The notes beneath the pieces were generated by a model that worked only from the letters and a program-made list of their open reading frames with translations, did no database searches and had not been told where the DNA came from. A DNA stretch of 33,834 nt from the NCBI RefSeq assembly GCF_016863655.1, contig NZ_BOPH01000135.1, forward strand, positions 1 to 33,834, in the 5' to 3' direction. Made by a program: the position numbers and the translations under genes. Shown here in pieces: positions 1 through 8,247 of this stretch (position 1 is its first letter; each line of letters starts with the position of its first letter). The DNA is from Virgisporangium ochraceum (GTDB lineage Bacteria > Actinomycetota > Actinomycetes > Mycobacteriales > Micromonosporaceae).

Positions 1-86
1 GGCGGAGAAGGGGCGTCGTAGGTGCCGACGTGTGTCGCTGGATGCGTTGCGCCGTACGGCATCCCGGGAACCTGACGAAGCACTAC
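1..86. repeat. Tail half of a dispersed repeat, left copy
   Basis: The first 86 bases match bases 33640-33738 near the other end of the window in the same orientation. The last 63 bases of the match differ at about 6 positions; the first part differs more and has a gap of about 13 bases. At the right end this tail directly follows a hairpin element, so the missing hairpin may lie just outside the window on the left. The tail ends exactly at the stop codon of the acyltransferase gene (86-88), so the element abuts that gene. No open frame or known family is recognised in it. Confidence 0.75.
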
Positions 87-922
87 TAGGAGAATGGGTC
101 TGGACGGCGTTCCAGCAGCTCGTACAGCGACTGCTGGATGTGCTCGCGCACCTGGTCGGCGAGGTTGAACACCACCAGCGGGTCGTCGACGTCGTCGCTG
201 AGGTGGCTGGTCTCGATCGGCTTGCCGAACTCGATCAGCCACTTGCTCGGCAGCGGCACCATGCCCAGCGCGCCGAGCCAGGGGAACGTCGGCGTCACCG
301 GAAAGTACGGCAGGCCGAACAGCCGGGCCAGCGGACGCACGTTCGCCAGCATCGGGTAGCTCTCCTCGGCACCGACGATCGCCGCCGGGATGATCGGAAC
401 CCCGGTCTTCAGCGCCGCCGACACGAAGCCGCCGCGGCCGAACCGCTGGAGCTTGTACCGGTCGGAGAACGGCTTGCCGACGCCCTTGAAGCCCTCGGGG
501 AACACGCCGACCAGCTCGCCGTTGCCCATCAGCCGCTCGGCGTCGGGGCCGCAGGCCAGCGTGCCGCCGCCCTTGCGGGCCAGCTCCGACAGCACCGGCA
601 TCCGGAAGAGCAGGTCGGCGCCGAGCAGCCGCAGGTAGCGCTCGGCCGCCTCGTGCACCGCGACCCCGAGCATGAGCGCGTCCAGCGGGACCGTGCCGGA
701 GTGGTTGGCGACCACCAGCGCACCGCCGTCCAACGGGATGTTCTCGGCGCCGGAGACCTCTGTGCGGAACCAGTTCCGGAACAGCGGACGCAGCAACGGC
801 AGGTACACCGAGTCGGTGATGTGCTTGTCGAAACCGAACTCGTCGACCTCGTAGTCACCGGTGAGCCGGTGCCGCACGGCCGCGATGAGACCGGCCACCC
901 GCTCGTCCCAGATGTCAGTCAT
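86..922 (-). CDS. Lysophospholipid acyltransferase family protein
   Basis: A 278-residue protein of the PlsC/LPLAT superfamily, expected to transfer an acyl chain onto a lysophospholipid or related acceptor at the inner face of the membrane. The acceptor block reads VANHSGTVPLD (residues 71-81), with the conserved His at 74 and an Asp seven residues on. The second signature is FPEG at 141-144. No clear membrane segment is seen. The ATG overlaps the end of the upstream epimerase gene by 8 bases, so the two are probably translated together, and both match Rv0502-Rv0501 of M. tuberculosis in order. The stop codon touches a dispersed repeat. The exact substrate cannot be told from the sequence. 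Confidence 0.9.
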   Translation of the reverse strand: MTDIWDERVAGLIAAVRHRLTGDYEVDEFGFDKHITDSVYLPLLRPLFRNWFRTEVSGAENIPLDGGALVVANHSGTVPLDALMLGVAVHEAAERYLRLLGADLLFRMPVLSELARKGGGTLACGPDAERLMGNGELVGVFPEGFKGVGKPFSDRYKLQRFGRGGFVSAALKTGVPIIPAAIVGAEESYPMLANVRPLARLFGLPYFPVTPTFPWLGALGMVPLPSKWLIEFGKPIETSHLSDDVDDPLVVFNLADQVREHIQQSLYELLERRPDPFS

Positions 923-2084
923 CCGAACTACTTTCCAGGCTGCTTTCCAGCGCGGACCGGACCCGGCGGATGCGCTCCAGGATCAGCTTCTCGGCCTCGC
1001 GCAGGCGCTGCGGCCGCAGCGGGCCGGGCTGCTGCGCCCGGACGAACTCGTCGAAGGCCTCGGCGGTGGTACGCGGCTCGAAGCCGAACTCCTCGATCAG
1101 GGCCGTGGTGTCGACGACCCGGCCGTGCACGAACAGGTCGAGCTGGTCGAGCGAGAAGTCGAGCATGCCCGACCGCTTCGCGAACGCCGCCACCCCGCTC
1201 AAGCCGGGCTCGAGCGTGGGCGCCGCGATGCGACCGGCGCGGCGGATCGCCTGGTTGAGCGTGAGGACCCCGCGACCGGCGACGTTGTACGTGCCCGGAT
1301 GGGTGCCGACGATGGCCCGGTGCAGCACCTCGAGCGCGTCGTCGACGTGCACGAACTGCAGCCGCGGGTCGCGGCCGAGCACCGTGGGCACGACCGGCAT
1401 CGAGAAGTACCGCGACAGCCGCGTCTCGGCCTGCTGGCCGATGAACGGCGCGAACCGGAGCACGGTGGCCGCCACGTCGCGCCGGCGGCGGCAGAAGCCG
1501 CGCACGTAGCCCTCGATGTCGAGCACGTCGCGGGCGAACCCGCCGCGCGGCACGTCTCTCGGCTCGGTGTCCTCGGTGAAGACGGCCGGGTCGCGGAACG
1601 ACGCACCGTAAGCGGCGGTGGACGACCGCACCACGAGCTTGCGCAGCCGCGGCGCCTGCTGGCAGGCGGCGAGCAGCTGCATCGTGCCGATGACGTTGGA
1701 TTCCTTCATCGCCGCACGGCCACCGCGCTGCGACTCGGGCGCGGTGGCGACGGCGAGGTGCGCCACCGCGGTGACGTCGTTCGACCCGAACAGCTTGAGC
1801 AGCTCGCCCGTGCGCAGCTGGGACTCGCGGAGCTCGACGCCCGCCAGGTCGACCCCGGCGGTGGTCGGGTTCGGGTCGATGCCGATGACCCGACCGATCG
1901 CGGGATCGCCCGCCAACCGTGCCGCGACCCGGGCGCCGAGGTATCTCCCGACGCCGGTGACCAGCACGACGGGTTTGTCGGCCTTGGCGGCCTTACCCGT
2001 GGTTTTTCCGGTCGACTGGCGACGGGACGAGGTGCCGCGCGCCGGGGCGGCGCGGCGTGTGCTGCTCGGCTTCCCGTCGCTCAC
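915..2084 (-). CDS. NAD-dependent epimerase/dehydratase family protein (GalE2-like, extended SDR)
   Basis: A 389-residue extended-SDR protein with a Rossmann nucleotide site at about 40-50 (VLVTGVGRYLG) after a basic, low-complexity N-terminal tail of about 37 residues. An acidic IGIDP strand end follows, as expected for NAD(P) binding. The usual YxxxK catalytic pair is not evident: an SSTAAYG segment is present, but no Lys stands four residues after a suitable Tyr. It may therefore bind nucleotide without classical epimerase chemistry. The start is a GTG 16 bases after the bS22 stop, with GGAG just upstream. It is the counterpart by position and type of Rv0501 (named galE2). UDP-galactose epimerase activity should not be assumed. 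Confidence 0.85.
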   Translation of the reverse strand: MSDGKPSSTRRAAPARGTSSRRQSTGKTTGKAAKADKPVVLVTGVGRYLGARVAARLAGDPAIGRVIGIDPNPTTAGVDLAGVELRESQLRTGELLKLFGSNDVTAVAHLAVATAPESQRGGRAAMKESNVIGTMQLLAACQQAPRLRKLVVRSSTAAYGASFRDPAVFTEDTEPRDVPRGGFARDVLDIEGYVRGFCRRRRDVAATVLRFAPFIGQQAETRLSRYFSMPVVPTVLGRDPRLQFVHVDDALEVLHRAIVGTHPGTYNVAGRGVLTLNQAIRRAGRIAAPTLEPGLSGVAAFAKRSGMLDFSLDQLDLFVHGRVVDTTALIEEFGFEPRTTAEAFDEFVRAQQPGPLRPQRLREAEKLILERIRRVRSALESSLESSSDD

Positions 2085-2100
2085 GGGCTCCGGCTATCCG

Positions 2101-2202
2101 TTACTTGCCGAGACGGCGACGCTGGACGCGGGTCTTGCGCAGCAGCTTGCGGTGCTTCTTCTTGGCCATACGCTTGCGGCGCTTCTTGACGACCGAGCCC
2201 AT
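2101..2202 (-). CDS. Small ribosomal subunit protein bS22 (AURKAIP1/COX24-domain protein)
   Basis: A 33-residue, extremely basic protein, starting MGSVVKKRRKRM and ending RVQRRRLGK. It matches the actinobacterial 30S subunit protein bS22 seen in mycobacterial ribosome structures, related to mitochondrial mS38/AURKAIP1. About half the residues are Lys or Arg, as expected for a peptide buried in rRNA. An AAGGGGAA ribosome-binding site lies about 7 bases before the ATG. It sits between the HTH protein and the epimerase gene, the Rv0500A-Rv0500B-Rv0501 order. Genes this short are often missed by automatic annotation. Confidence 0.93.
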   Translation of the reverse strand: MGSVVKKRRKRMAKKKHRKLLRKTRVQRRRLGK

Positions 2203-2282
2203 ACGAATGTTCCCCTTAACGCGGTACGCGCGTACTCGCCGGCTTCAGATGCCGGGCACGACGAAGTTTGTTTGCGCGCTCC

Positions 2283-2288
2283 AGGGTA
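2283..2288 (-). promoter_or_regulatory. Candidate -10 element for bS22-epimerase-acyltransferase
   Basis: On the minus strand this reads TACCCT, fitting the actinobacterial TANNNT -10, in the context GGCTACCCT. It would give a 5' leader of about 75 bases before bS22. No convincing -35 is seen. This is inference from one hexamer. Confidence 0.35.
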
Positions 2289-2356
2289 GCCCCACCGCGG
2301 CCCGAATGGGAAAACGGGTCGTCGCCCCACTCGGCGACAAGTCAGCCGTTTTCAGC

Positions 2357-2605
2357 TCAGGCCGTCTCGCGGAAGGCGCCCCGGAGGTACGCGTGCACCG
2401 CGTGCTCCGGTACCCGGAACGACCGGCCCACCCGCACGGCCGTCAGGTCGTTCGAGTGCACCAGCCGGTACACGGTCATCTTCGACACGCGCATCAGGGA
2501 GGCGACCTCCGCGACGGTCAGGAAGCGGACGTCGCCAAGCCGCTCGTCGTTACGGGCATCCACTCGGGTGTCGACCCGGGCGTCGCCTTGAGGTGCTGCG
2601 GTCAT
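2357..2605 (-). CDS. BldC-like helix-turn-helix DNA-binding protein (excisionase family)
   Basis: An 82-residue protein with one MerR/excisionase-type winged HTH at about residues 28-75 (LTVAEVASLMRVSKMTVYR, then VGRSFRVPEHAV). It matches the Rv0500A/BldC-type small DNA-binding proteins of actinobacteria, which bind cooperatively to direct repeats. The first 25 residues are a variable acidic tail. The ATG is supported by a strong GGAGGAG five bases upstream. In mycobacteria proC lies next to it; here proC is absent and an ABC operon follows. The target genes cannot be told from this window. Confidence 0.88.
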   Translation of the reverse strand: MTAAPQGDARVDTRVDARNDERLGDVRFLTVAEVASLMRVSKMTVYRLVHSNDLTAVRVGRSFRVPEHAVHAYLRGAFRETA

Positions 2606-2638
2606 GACTCCTCCGTACCCGTCGCCTTACGTACTAGA

Positions 2639-2644
2639 AAGGTA
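2639..2644 (-). promoter_or_regulatory. Candidate -10 for the BldC-like gene
   Basis: The minus strand reads GGCTACCTT, containing TACCTT (TANNNT). Transcription would start about 27 bases before the ATG, leaving room for the GGAGGAG ribosome-binding site. No clear -35 is seen. Confidence 0.45.
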
Positions 2645-2689
2645 GCCGGGACTCATGTGACTGCGCGGCTTTTCACCACATTTAGGGTC

Positions 2690-3874
2690 CTACTCTGTGC
2701 GGAGAGCGACCACCGGATCGAGCCGACCGGCCCGCTGAGCGGGGACCACGCCGAAGATGATCCCCACCGCGGCCGACACGCCGAACGCCAGCGCCAGCGA
2801 CCACCAGGTGATCGCCGCCGGGATCGGCGACAGCGCCGCGACCAGCAGCGACGTGCCCACACCCAGCGCCATGCCGATGGTGCCGCCGAGCGAGGTCAGG
2901 AGCACGGCCTCCAGCAGGAACTGCGTCCCGATGTCCCGGGGCCGGGCACCGACGGCCTTGCGCAGGCCGATCTCGCGGGTCCGCTCACGCACCGACACCA
3001 GCATGATGTTCGAGACGCCCACGCCGCCGACCAGCAGCGAGATGCCCGCGATCGCGGCGAGCACCCCGGTGAGGATGCCCAGGATGTCGCCGAGCACGCC
3101 GAGGATCTGCTCCTGCGTCACCGCGCTGAACTCGGTCTCGGGGTGCCGGCGCGACAGCTCGGCGACCACGCGCCGGCCGAGGTCGTCGATCTGCTCGCGG
3201 TCGGGTGCCCGGATCGCCAGCGCGTCGATGCGGGTGGTCGCGAACACCCGGTGCGCGGTGGTCAGCGGGATGTGGACCTCGTTGTCGCGGTCGACGCCGA
3301 GGCTCTGCCCGAGCGGCGCGAACACCGCGATCACCCGGAACCGCACGCCGGCGATGTTGAGCTGCTGGCCGACCGGGTCGCGGTCGCCGTACAGGGTGCG
3401 TGCCACGGTCGCGCCCAGCACGGCGACCCGCCGCTGGGTGTCGACGTCGGTGCGGGTCAGGTAGCTGCCGCGGCCCACGTCGCGGACGAACACGTTCGTC
3501 GAGGTCTCCAGCGTGCCGAGCACGCTCGTGAACATCTCCTTCGTGCCGGCCCGCACGGTCTCGCCGGAGGCGACGCTCGCCGCCACCCGGTTCCGGTCGC
3601 CGACGACGCGGGTCACCGCCTCCACGTCGGACATCCCGAGCCGAGACGCGGTGGGCGCCGCGCCGAACTCGACCCGGCCTGGCACCACCACCAGCAGGTT
3701 CGAGCCGAGGCCCTCGACCTGCTGCTCGACCTTCCGCTTGGTGCCGGTGCCGATCGCCACGAGGATCACCACCGCGGCGACCCCGATGATCACACCGAGC
3801 ATGGTGAGCCCGCTGCGGAGCCGGTTGGCCCGCAGCGCGCCCAGGGCGACCCGCCAGGCCTCCCCCACCCTCAC
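2690..3874 (-). CDS. MacB-type ABC transporter permease (FtsX-like)
   Basis: A 394-residue permease with the MacB layout: a membrane helix at about 24-44, a large extracytoplasmic MacB_PCD-like domain at about 45-260, then three C-terminal helices (about 262-290, 317-347, 356-379) forming the FtsX domain. The VRERTREIGLRKAVGA motif (295-310) and the C-terminal RAGRLDPVVALR are typical of the family. It starts with a GTG that overlaps the ATPase stop as GTGA, so the two are translationally coupled. With the ATPase and the lipoprotein adaptor it should form a mechanotransmission-type transporter that moves substrates from the outer face of the membrane rather than across it. The substrate is unknown. 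Confidence 0.93.
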   Translation of the reverse strand: MRVGEAWRVALGALRANRLRSGLTMLGVIIGVAAVVILVAIGTGTKRKVEQQVEGLGSNLLVVVPGRVEFGAAPTASRLGMSDVEAVTRVVGDRNRVAASVASGETVRAGTKEMFTSVLGTLETSTNVFVRDVGRGSYLTRTDVDTQRRVAVLGATVARTLYGDRDPVGQQLNIAGVRFRVIAVFAPLGQSLGVDRDNEVHIPLTTAHRVFATTRIDALAIRAPDREQIDDLGRRVVAELSRRHPETEFSAVTQEQILGVLGDILGILTGVLAAIAGISLLVGGVGVSNIMLVSVRERTREIGLRKAVGARPRDIGTQFLLEAVLLTSLGGTIGMALGVGTSLLVAALSPIPAAITWWSLALAFGVSAAVGIIFGVVPAQRAGRLDPVVALRTE

Positions 3875-4563
3875 GGCGCGGCCGCCGAGTCGTTCACGAC
3901 CACGCCGTCGCGCATCTCGATCTGCCGGCGCGCGCGGGCCGCGACCTCCCGATCGTGGGTGACCATCACCAGCGCCACCTCGCGCTCGACGTTGATCTCC
4001 TCGAGCAGCTCCAGGACGGCCCGGCCGGTGGCCTGGTCGAGGTTCCCGGTCGGCTCGTCGGCGAGCAGCACCACCGGCTCCGTCACCAGCGCGCGGGCGA
4101 TCGCCACCCGCTGCTGTTCGCCACCGGAGAGCTGGTTCGGCCGGTGGTCGAGCCGGTGCCCCAGCCCGACCCGGCCGAGCATCGCGGCCGCGCGTCGCCG
4201 CCGCTCCCCGGCCCGCAGCCCGCGGTAGACCAGCGGCAGCGCGACGTTGTCGACCGCCGTGGTGCGGGCGAGCAGGTGGAACGCCTGGAACACGAACCCG
4301 ATCGTCTCGTTGCGCAGCTTGGCGAGCTGGCCCGCGTCGAGGTCGGCGACGTCGCGGCCGCCGATGCGCAGCGTGCCGGTGGTCGGCTTGTCGAGGCCGC
4401 CGAGCAGGTGCATCAGCGTCGACTTCCCCGACCCCGACGGACCCAGCAGCGCCACGTACCCGCCGGCCGGCACCTCCAGCGAGACGCCACGCAACGCGGG
4501 GACGCTCACCCCGTCGAGGTCGTAGGTGCGGGTGAGGTTGTCCGCAACGAGAGCCGGACTCAT
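3871..4563 (-). CDS. ABC transporter ATP-binding protein (MacB/LolD class)
   Basis: A 230-residue ATPase with all motifs intact: Walker A GPSGSGKST (41-49), Q-loop FVFQ (90-93), signature LSGGEQQR (145-152), Walker B VVLLADEPTG (164-173) and H-loop VTHD (201-204). The LSGGEQQRVAIARAL form and the length place it in the LolD/MacB lipoprotein-release and MacAB-type group. Its ATG overlaps the adaptor stop codon (ATGA) and its stop overlaps the permease start (GTGA), so the three proteins are probably made in fixed proportion. The frame stays open far upstream, but the ATG just after the adaptor stop is the natural start. Confidence 0.95.
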   Translation of the reverse strand: MSPALVADNLTRTYDLDGVSVPALRGVSLEVPAGGYVALLGPSGSGKSTLMHLLGGLDKPTTGTLRIGGRDVADLDAGQLAKLRNETIGFVFQAFHLLARTTAVDNVALPLVYRGLRAGERRRRAAAMLGRVGLGHRLDHRPNQLSGGEQQRVAIARALVTEPVVLLADEPTGNLDQATGRAVLELLEEINVEREVALVMVTHDREVAARARRQIEMRDGVVVNDSAAAP

Positions 4564-5915
4564 TCCTCGAGCTCTTGCCCCGCGGTCACCTGGTCGGCGC
4601 CGCGCACCACGATGCGGTCGCCCTCGCTCACCCCGTCGGTGATCTGCACCAGGTCGGTGCCGGACACGCCAACGGTCACCGGGGTCCGCTCGGCCTTTCC
4701 GCCGCGCACCACCCAGATCTGGTCGCGCCCGTCGGCGTTGAACACCGCCGCCGCCGGTACTACCACGGCGCCGCTGGCCGAGCGCACCGACAGGTGGGCG
4801 ACCGCGCTCATGCCCGGCCGCGGCGCCGGCGCCGGCTTTCCGTCGGGGAACGTGCCGGGACCGAGCGCCAGCCGCGCCCGGTAGGAGACCCCGCCCTGCG
4901 CCGTCGCGCTGGGCAGCAGGTCGACCGAGCGCACCGTCGCCTCGTAGCGGGCGCCCGGCGCGGCGTCGAGCTCGACGGTCGCCTTGATGCCGGCGCTCAC
5001 GAGCAGGACGTCGGTCTCGTCGACCTCGGCGAGGAGGCCGGGCTCGGTGAGGTCGACCACGGTGAGGATGGTCGTGCCGGCACTCACCCGGGTGCCGACG
5101 ATCGGCGCCGGGTCGATGCCGGGGCCGGACGCCGTGCCGCCCTGCGGGGGAACGGCTCCCGCCGCCGCGCCGAGTGCCGCCGCGTTCCCGCCCAGCAGGT
5201 CGGTAATCGACGGGCCGGCGGTCGTCGCCGGGCCGCCGAGCTGCACCACGCCGGCGACCGGTGCCCGCAGCGTCAACGCGTCGACCGTCGACTTGGCCAG
5301 GTCGTAGGCCGCCTTCGCCTGGGTGCGCTGCGCGGCGGTGAGCGCGTTCATCGCCTGCCCCACGCTGGCGAGCCCCCGTTGCACCGACGCGATGAGGGCC
5401 CGCGCCGAACCCGACGCCTCCCGGTAGGCCGCCTCGGCGGCGTCGACCTGCGCGAGCAGCGCGGTGCGGGTCCCCGGTTCGGTGATCCTGTTCGCGGCCT
5501 CGCGCGCCTGCGCGAAGGCCGCGGCGGCCGCCTGGTCGGTTCGGCCCTGTGCGGCCGAGAGGTCCCGGGTGCCGCCCACCGACGCGCCGCCGCGGTTCAG
5601 CGCCTCGAGCGCCTCGGCCGCCGTCGCCAGTTGCTGCTGCGCCTTCGGCGAGTCGATGACCGCGAGCACCTGGCCGGGCGCGACCGTGGCACCGGGCTCC
5701 ACCGCGAGCAGGCCGACCGTGCCCTCGGCCGGCGAGCTGAGGGTCGCCACCGCACGGGCGGTGACGGTGGCCGGCGCGTCGACGACCTCGCTGACGTCGG
5801 CGCGACCGGCGTTGCCGAGCCCGACGTCGTCGGAGTCGTCGGTGCAGGACGCGGCGGTCATGAGGATCGCCGCTATCAGGGCGAAACCGGCCACGAGCGA
5901 GGGGGGACGTCGCAC
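4560..5915 (-). CDS. Lipoprotein periplasmic-adaptor-like subunit (MFP/HlyD family) of the ABC exporter
   Basis: A 451-residue adaptor. The N terminus is a lipoprotein-type signal (RR, hydrophobic stretch 8-20, then TAASC with Cys24), so it is probably anchored on the outer face of the membrane; the position -3 residue is Ala, a weak lipobox variant. A split biotinyl-lipoyl domain flanks a long Ala-rich alpha-helical hairpin: the first half ends in PGATVAPGQVLAVIDSPKA and the second opens with LRAPVAGVVQLGG. Beta-barrel and membrane-proximal domains follow. The GTG at 5915 is chosen because a minus-strand TACCAT lies 6 bases before it and any longer start would run into the protease gene. The stop overlaps the ATPase ATG. 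Confidence 0.88.
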   Translation of the reverse strand: MRRPPSLVAGFALIAAILMTAASCTDDSDDVGLGNAGRADVSEVVDAPATVTARAVATLSSPAEGTVGLLAVEPGATVAPGQVLAVIDSPKAQQQLATAAEALEALNRGGASVGGTRDLSAAQGRTDQAAAAAFAQAREAANRITEPGTRTALLAQVDAAEAAYREASGSARALIASVQRGLASVGQAMNALTAAQRTQAKAAYDLAKSTVDALTLRAPVAGVVQLGGPATTAGPSITDLLGGNAAALGAAAGAVPPQGGTASGPGIDPAPIVGTRVSAGTTILTVVDLTEPGLLAEVDETDVLLVSAGIKATVELDAAPGARYEATVRSVDLLPSATAQGGVSYRARLALGPGTFPDGKPAPAPRPGMSAVAHLSVRSASGAVVVPAAAVFNADGRDQIWVVRGGKAERTPVTVGVSGTDLVQITDGVSEGDRIVVRGADQVTAGQELEE

Positions 5916-5921
5916 CCCGCG

Positions 5922-5927
5922 ATGGTA
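5922..5927 (-). promoter_or_regulatory. -10 element, probable leaderless promoter of the adaptor-ABC genes
   Basis: The minus strand reads TACCAT, then CGCGGG, then the GTG start. The 6-base spacing puts the transcription start at or next to the start codon, and there is no Shine-Dalgarno. It lies in the 35-base gap after the protease gene. Confidence 0.55.
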
Positions 5928-5950
5928 ATCCGGCGTACCTGAGAAGACCT

Positions 5951-7216
5951 TCAGCCCGCGACCGAGCGGATGTACCGGTCGCAGTCGGCCGCGGCCTCGG
6001 CCCACGCAACGCCGAAGATCTCCGGCGACACCTGGTCGGGTTGGCGGCCGTCGCGCGCGACGGCGGCGAAGAACGCGAGCAGCTTCTCCTCGCCGAACCG
6101 CTCCGCGAGACGACGCATCGCGAAGTACGCGACCCCGTACCGGCCCGTCGCGTCACCGACGCTCGCGGTCTCGGCCGGTGCGGCCAGCGCCGCGGTGCCC
6201 GGCCAGCCGCCGCTGGCGACGTAGCGGCGGGTGCCGCTCAGCCACGGGTAGGTGGCGGCCGACCTGCCCACGTGCGTCACGTACTCGGCCATGCCCTCGA
6301 CGAGCAGCCAGCTGTCGGTGTAGTTCCGGCGCACCCCGGACAGCGTGCTCACGTGCGAGAACTCGTGGGTCAGCGTGTTGAACGCCTCGCCGCCGTCGAT
6401 GCGGCTGGCGTTGAGCACGATCTCGGTGTGGTCGGGCGTGATCGGCATCGCGTACCCGGCCGCCCAGGCCGGCTGCTTCACGCCGTACCAGGTCGACCAC
6501 TCCTCGGCGCCGGCCAGGTAGACCACGTACCGCGCCGGCGCCGGGCGCCAGCGTGCGTACCGGTCGGCCTTCTCGGCGGCCCGCTCGGCCGCCTGCAGCG
6601 TCGCCTGGAGACGGGACGCGTACCGCGGCGAGGCCGCCACGACGACCCGGTTGCCGATCGCGGCGCGAAGCTCGCTCACCTCCCACGGGCGCGGGCCGTA
6701 GTGGGTCGAGCTTCCCCACTCGACCAGGCGGGCGCCTTCCCCGTTCACGGCCCACAGCGTCGGGACCCGCACCGGAGCGGCGCCGCACCCCGGCGCGCCG
6801 GCGCAGAAGCTGAGCTCGACCGTGGCCCGCCAGCCGCCGGCCTCCAGCACCGGTGCCTTCTCCAGCTGGGCGGTGTAGTTGGTGGCCCGGATCGCCCGCA
6901 GCGCCTCGAACCGGCGCCGCATCGGCGCCTGCAGCGGCGTGTCGACGGCGGCGAGGAACGCGGTCGCGTCGCCGCGGTTGACCGCCTCGGCCTGTACGCC
7001 GGCTGCCGCGGCGATCGCCTCCGTGGCCCACGCGGCGGCCGGGTCGGCGGCGTCGCCGCCCGGTGCGGCCGCGCCGGCGGGGCCCGCGACCGGCACCCAC
7101 GTCGTGTGACCGTCGGCGCCGAACCGGCCGGTGGCGACCGCTGCCGGTCCGCCCAGGAGCACCGCCACCGCGGCGACGGCCAGCGCCGCCCGGAGCATGC
7201 CCGGCCGCAGTTTCAC
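5951..7216 (-). CDS. Secreted or membrane-anchored HEFSH metalloprotease (peptidase MA/gluzincin-like)
   Basis: A 421-residue protein with an N-terminal hydrophobic signal or anchor (about 8-28), an Ala-rich linker, a domain at about 65-170 that could be NTF2-like, and a C-terminal zinc peptidase domain. The zinc site is LTHEFSH (HExxH at 284-288), and the third ligand is probably Glu308 in VEGMAEYV, the gluzincin pattern HExxH...ExxAEY. I do not recognise a named family beyond that. The start is a GTG at 7216; an ATG six codons in is an alternative. It precedes the adaptor gene by 35 bases on the same strand, so it may process or act on the substrate of the exporter; that link is inference. 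Confidence 0.78.
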   Translation of the reverse strand: MKLRPGMLRAALAVAAVAVLLGGPAAVATGRFGADGHTTWVPVAGPAGAAAPGGDAADPAAAWATEAIAAAAGVQAEAVNRGDATAFLAAVDTPLQAPMRRRFEALRAIRATNYTAQLEKAPVLEAGGWRATVELSFCAGAPGCGAAPVRVPTLWAVNGEGARLVEWGSSTHYGPRPWEVSELRAAIGNRVVVAASPRYASRLQATLQAAERAAEKADRYARWRPAPARYVVYLAGAEEWSTWYGVKQPAWAAGYAMPITPDHTEIVLNASRIDGGEAFNTLTHEFSHVSTLSGVRRNYTDSWLLVEGMAEYVTHVGRSAATYPWLSGTRRYVASGGWPGTAALAAPAETASVGDATGRYGVAYFAMRRLAERFGEEKLLAFFAAVARDGRQPDQVSPEIFGVAWAEAAADCDRYIRSVAG

Positions 7217-7253
7217 ACCCGTGTGTACGCGGGACCGTTTTCCGCGGGTCCCT

Positions 7254-8174
7254 CTAACCCCGCGACAACAGCGCGCGGACGAAGAACGCGCTGTTCGCCG
7301 GCCGCTCGGCCATCCGGCGCATCATGTAGCCGTACCACTCGGTGCCGTAGGGCAGGTACACCCGCACGGTGTATCCGAGCTCGGCGAGCCTGGTCTGCTC
7401 GTCGGGCCGCACGCCGAACAGCAGCTGGAACTCGAACTCGTCGGCGCTGCGGTCGAACCAGCGGGCCCGGTCCTCCGCGATCGCGATCAGCCGCGGGTCG
7501 TGGGTGGCGACCATGGGGTAGCCGGTGCCGCCCATCAGCGCGTTCAGGCACCGCACGTAGGACTTGTCGACCTCGAGCCGGGTCTGGAACGCGACCGACT
7601 CGGGTTCCCGGTAGGCGCCCTTGCACAGCCGCACCCGCAGCCCGTCGACGGCGAGGTCGCGGCAGTCGGCCTCCGACCTTCTGAGGTACGCCTGCACCGC
7701 CACCCCGACCGTGGGGAAGTCGACCCGCAGCTTGTGCAGGATCTCCAGCGTCGAGTCGGTGGTGGTGTGGTCCTCCATGTCGAGGGTCACCGTGGTGCCG
7801 GCCTCGCTGGCCTTCGCACAGATGCTGCGGGCGTGCTCGTAGGCCTGCTTGTCGTCGAAGACCTGGCCGAGTGCCGACAGCTTGAGGCTCACTTCGGCCG
7901 CCGGGGTCAGCTCGGCGGTGTGCAGCGCGTCGAGCAGGTCGAGGTACTCGGTGGCGGTCGCGTCGGCCTGTGCCGGGTTGGTGGTGTCCTCGCCGAGGTG
8001 GTCGATCGTGACGGCCAGCCCGTTGCCGACCAGTTCGCGGCTGCACCGCAGCGCGTCGTCGCCTCCCGTGCCGGCGATGAAGCGTCGCACCACGTTCCGG
8101 CTGACCGGGGCGCTTTCGACGAGCCGCTCGACCCGGTCGGAGCCGGCGGCGGCCAGAATCACCTTGCGCAGCAT
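7254..8174 (-). CDS. Proline dehydrogenase (monofunctional, PutB/PRODH type)
   Basis: A 306-residue FAD-dependent TIM-barrel enzyme that oxidises L-proline to 1-pyrroline-5-carboxylate and passes electrons to the respiratory chain. Family signatures include VSLKLSALGQ (94-103), TLDMEDHTTTDST, LRVRLCKGAYREPESVAF, YPMVATHDPRLI and the C-terminal YLPYGTEWYGYMMRRMAERP, where the last block holds the Arg pair that binds the proline carboxylate. The length fits the single-domain enzymes; no P5C dehydrogenase partner is in the window. The ATG has no Shine-Dalgarno, but TACGCT lies 6 bases upstream, suggesting leaderless translation. Confidence 0.95.
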   Translation of the reverse strand: MLRKVILAAAGSDRVERLVESAPVSRNVVRRFIAGTGGDDALRCSRELVGNGLAVTIDHLGEDTTNPAQADATATEYLDLLDALHTAELTPAAEVSLKLSALGQVFDDKQAYEHARSICAKASEAGTTVTLDMEDHTTTDSTLEILHKLRVDFPTVGVAVQAYLRRSEADCRDLAVDGLRVRLCKGAYREPESVAFQTRLEVDKSYVRCLNALMGGTGYPMVATHDPRLIAIAEDRARWFDRSADEFEFQLLFGVRPDEQTRLAELGYTVRVYLPYGTEWYGYMMRRMAERPANSAFFVRALLSRG

Positions 8175-8180
8175 GCCGGG

Positions 8181-8186
8181 AGCGTA
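8181..8186 (-). promoter_or_regulatory. -10 element, probable leaderless promoter of proline dehydrogenase
   Basis: The minus strand reads TACGCT, CCCGGC, ATG. The hexamer fits TANNNT and the 6-base spacing would place the first transcribed base at the start codon. Confidence 0.6.
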
Positions 8187-8247
8187 CCTGGCTGTAACCC
8201 CACCAGCCTGTTCAGCGCGCCCGCGCGGGGCCGCGCCGGCAACTCGG

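Noticed and set aside
32..1258. A 408-codon open frame on the plus strand
   Set aside because: It is antisense to the acyltransferase and epimerase genes, has no domain, and is rich in His/Arg/Gln runs typical of a high-GC antisense shadow.
2606..2689. Remnant of proC
   Set aside because: The 84-base gap shows only a promoter-like region; no piece of a pyrroline-5-carboxylate reductase frame was recognised.
4564..6156. N-terminal extension of the ABC ATPase frame
   Set aside because: The extra sequence is an Arg/Gly-rich shadow of the adaptor gene. The ATG overlapping the adaptor stop gives a normal 230-residue ATPase.
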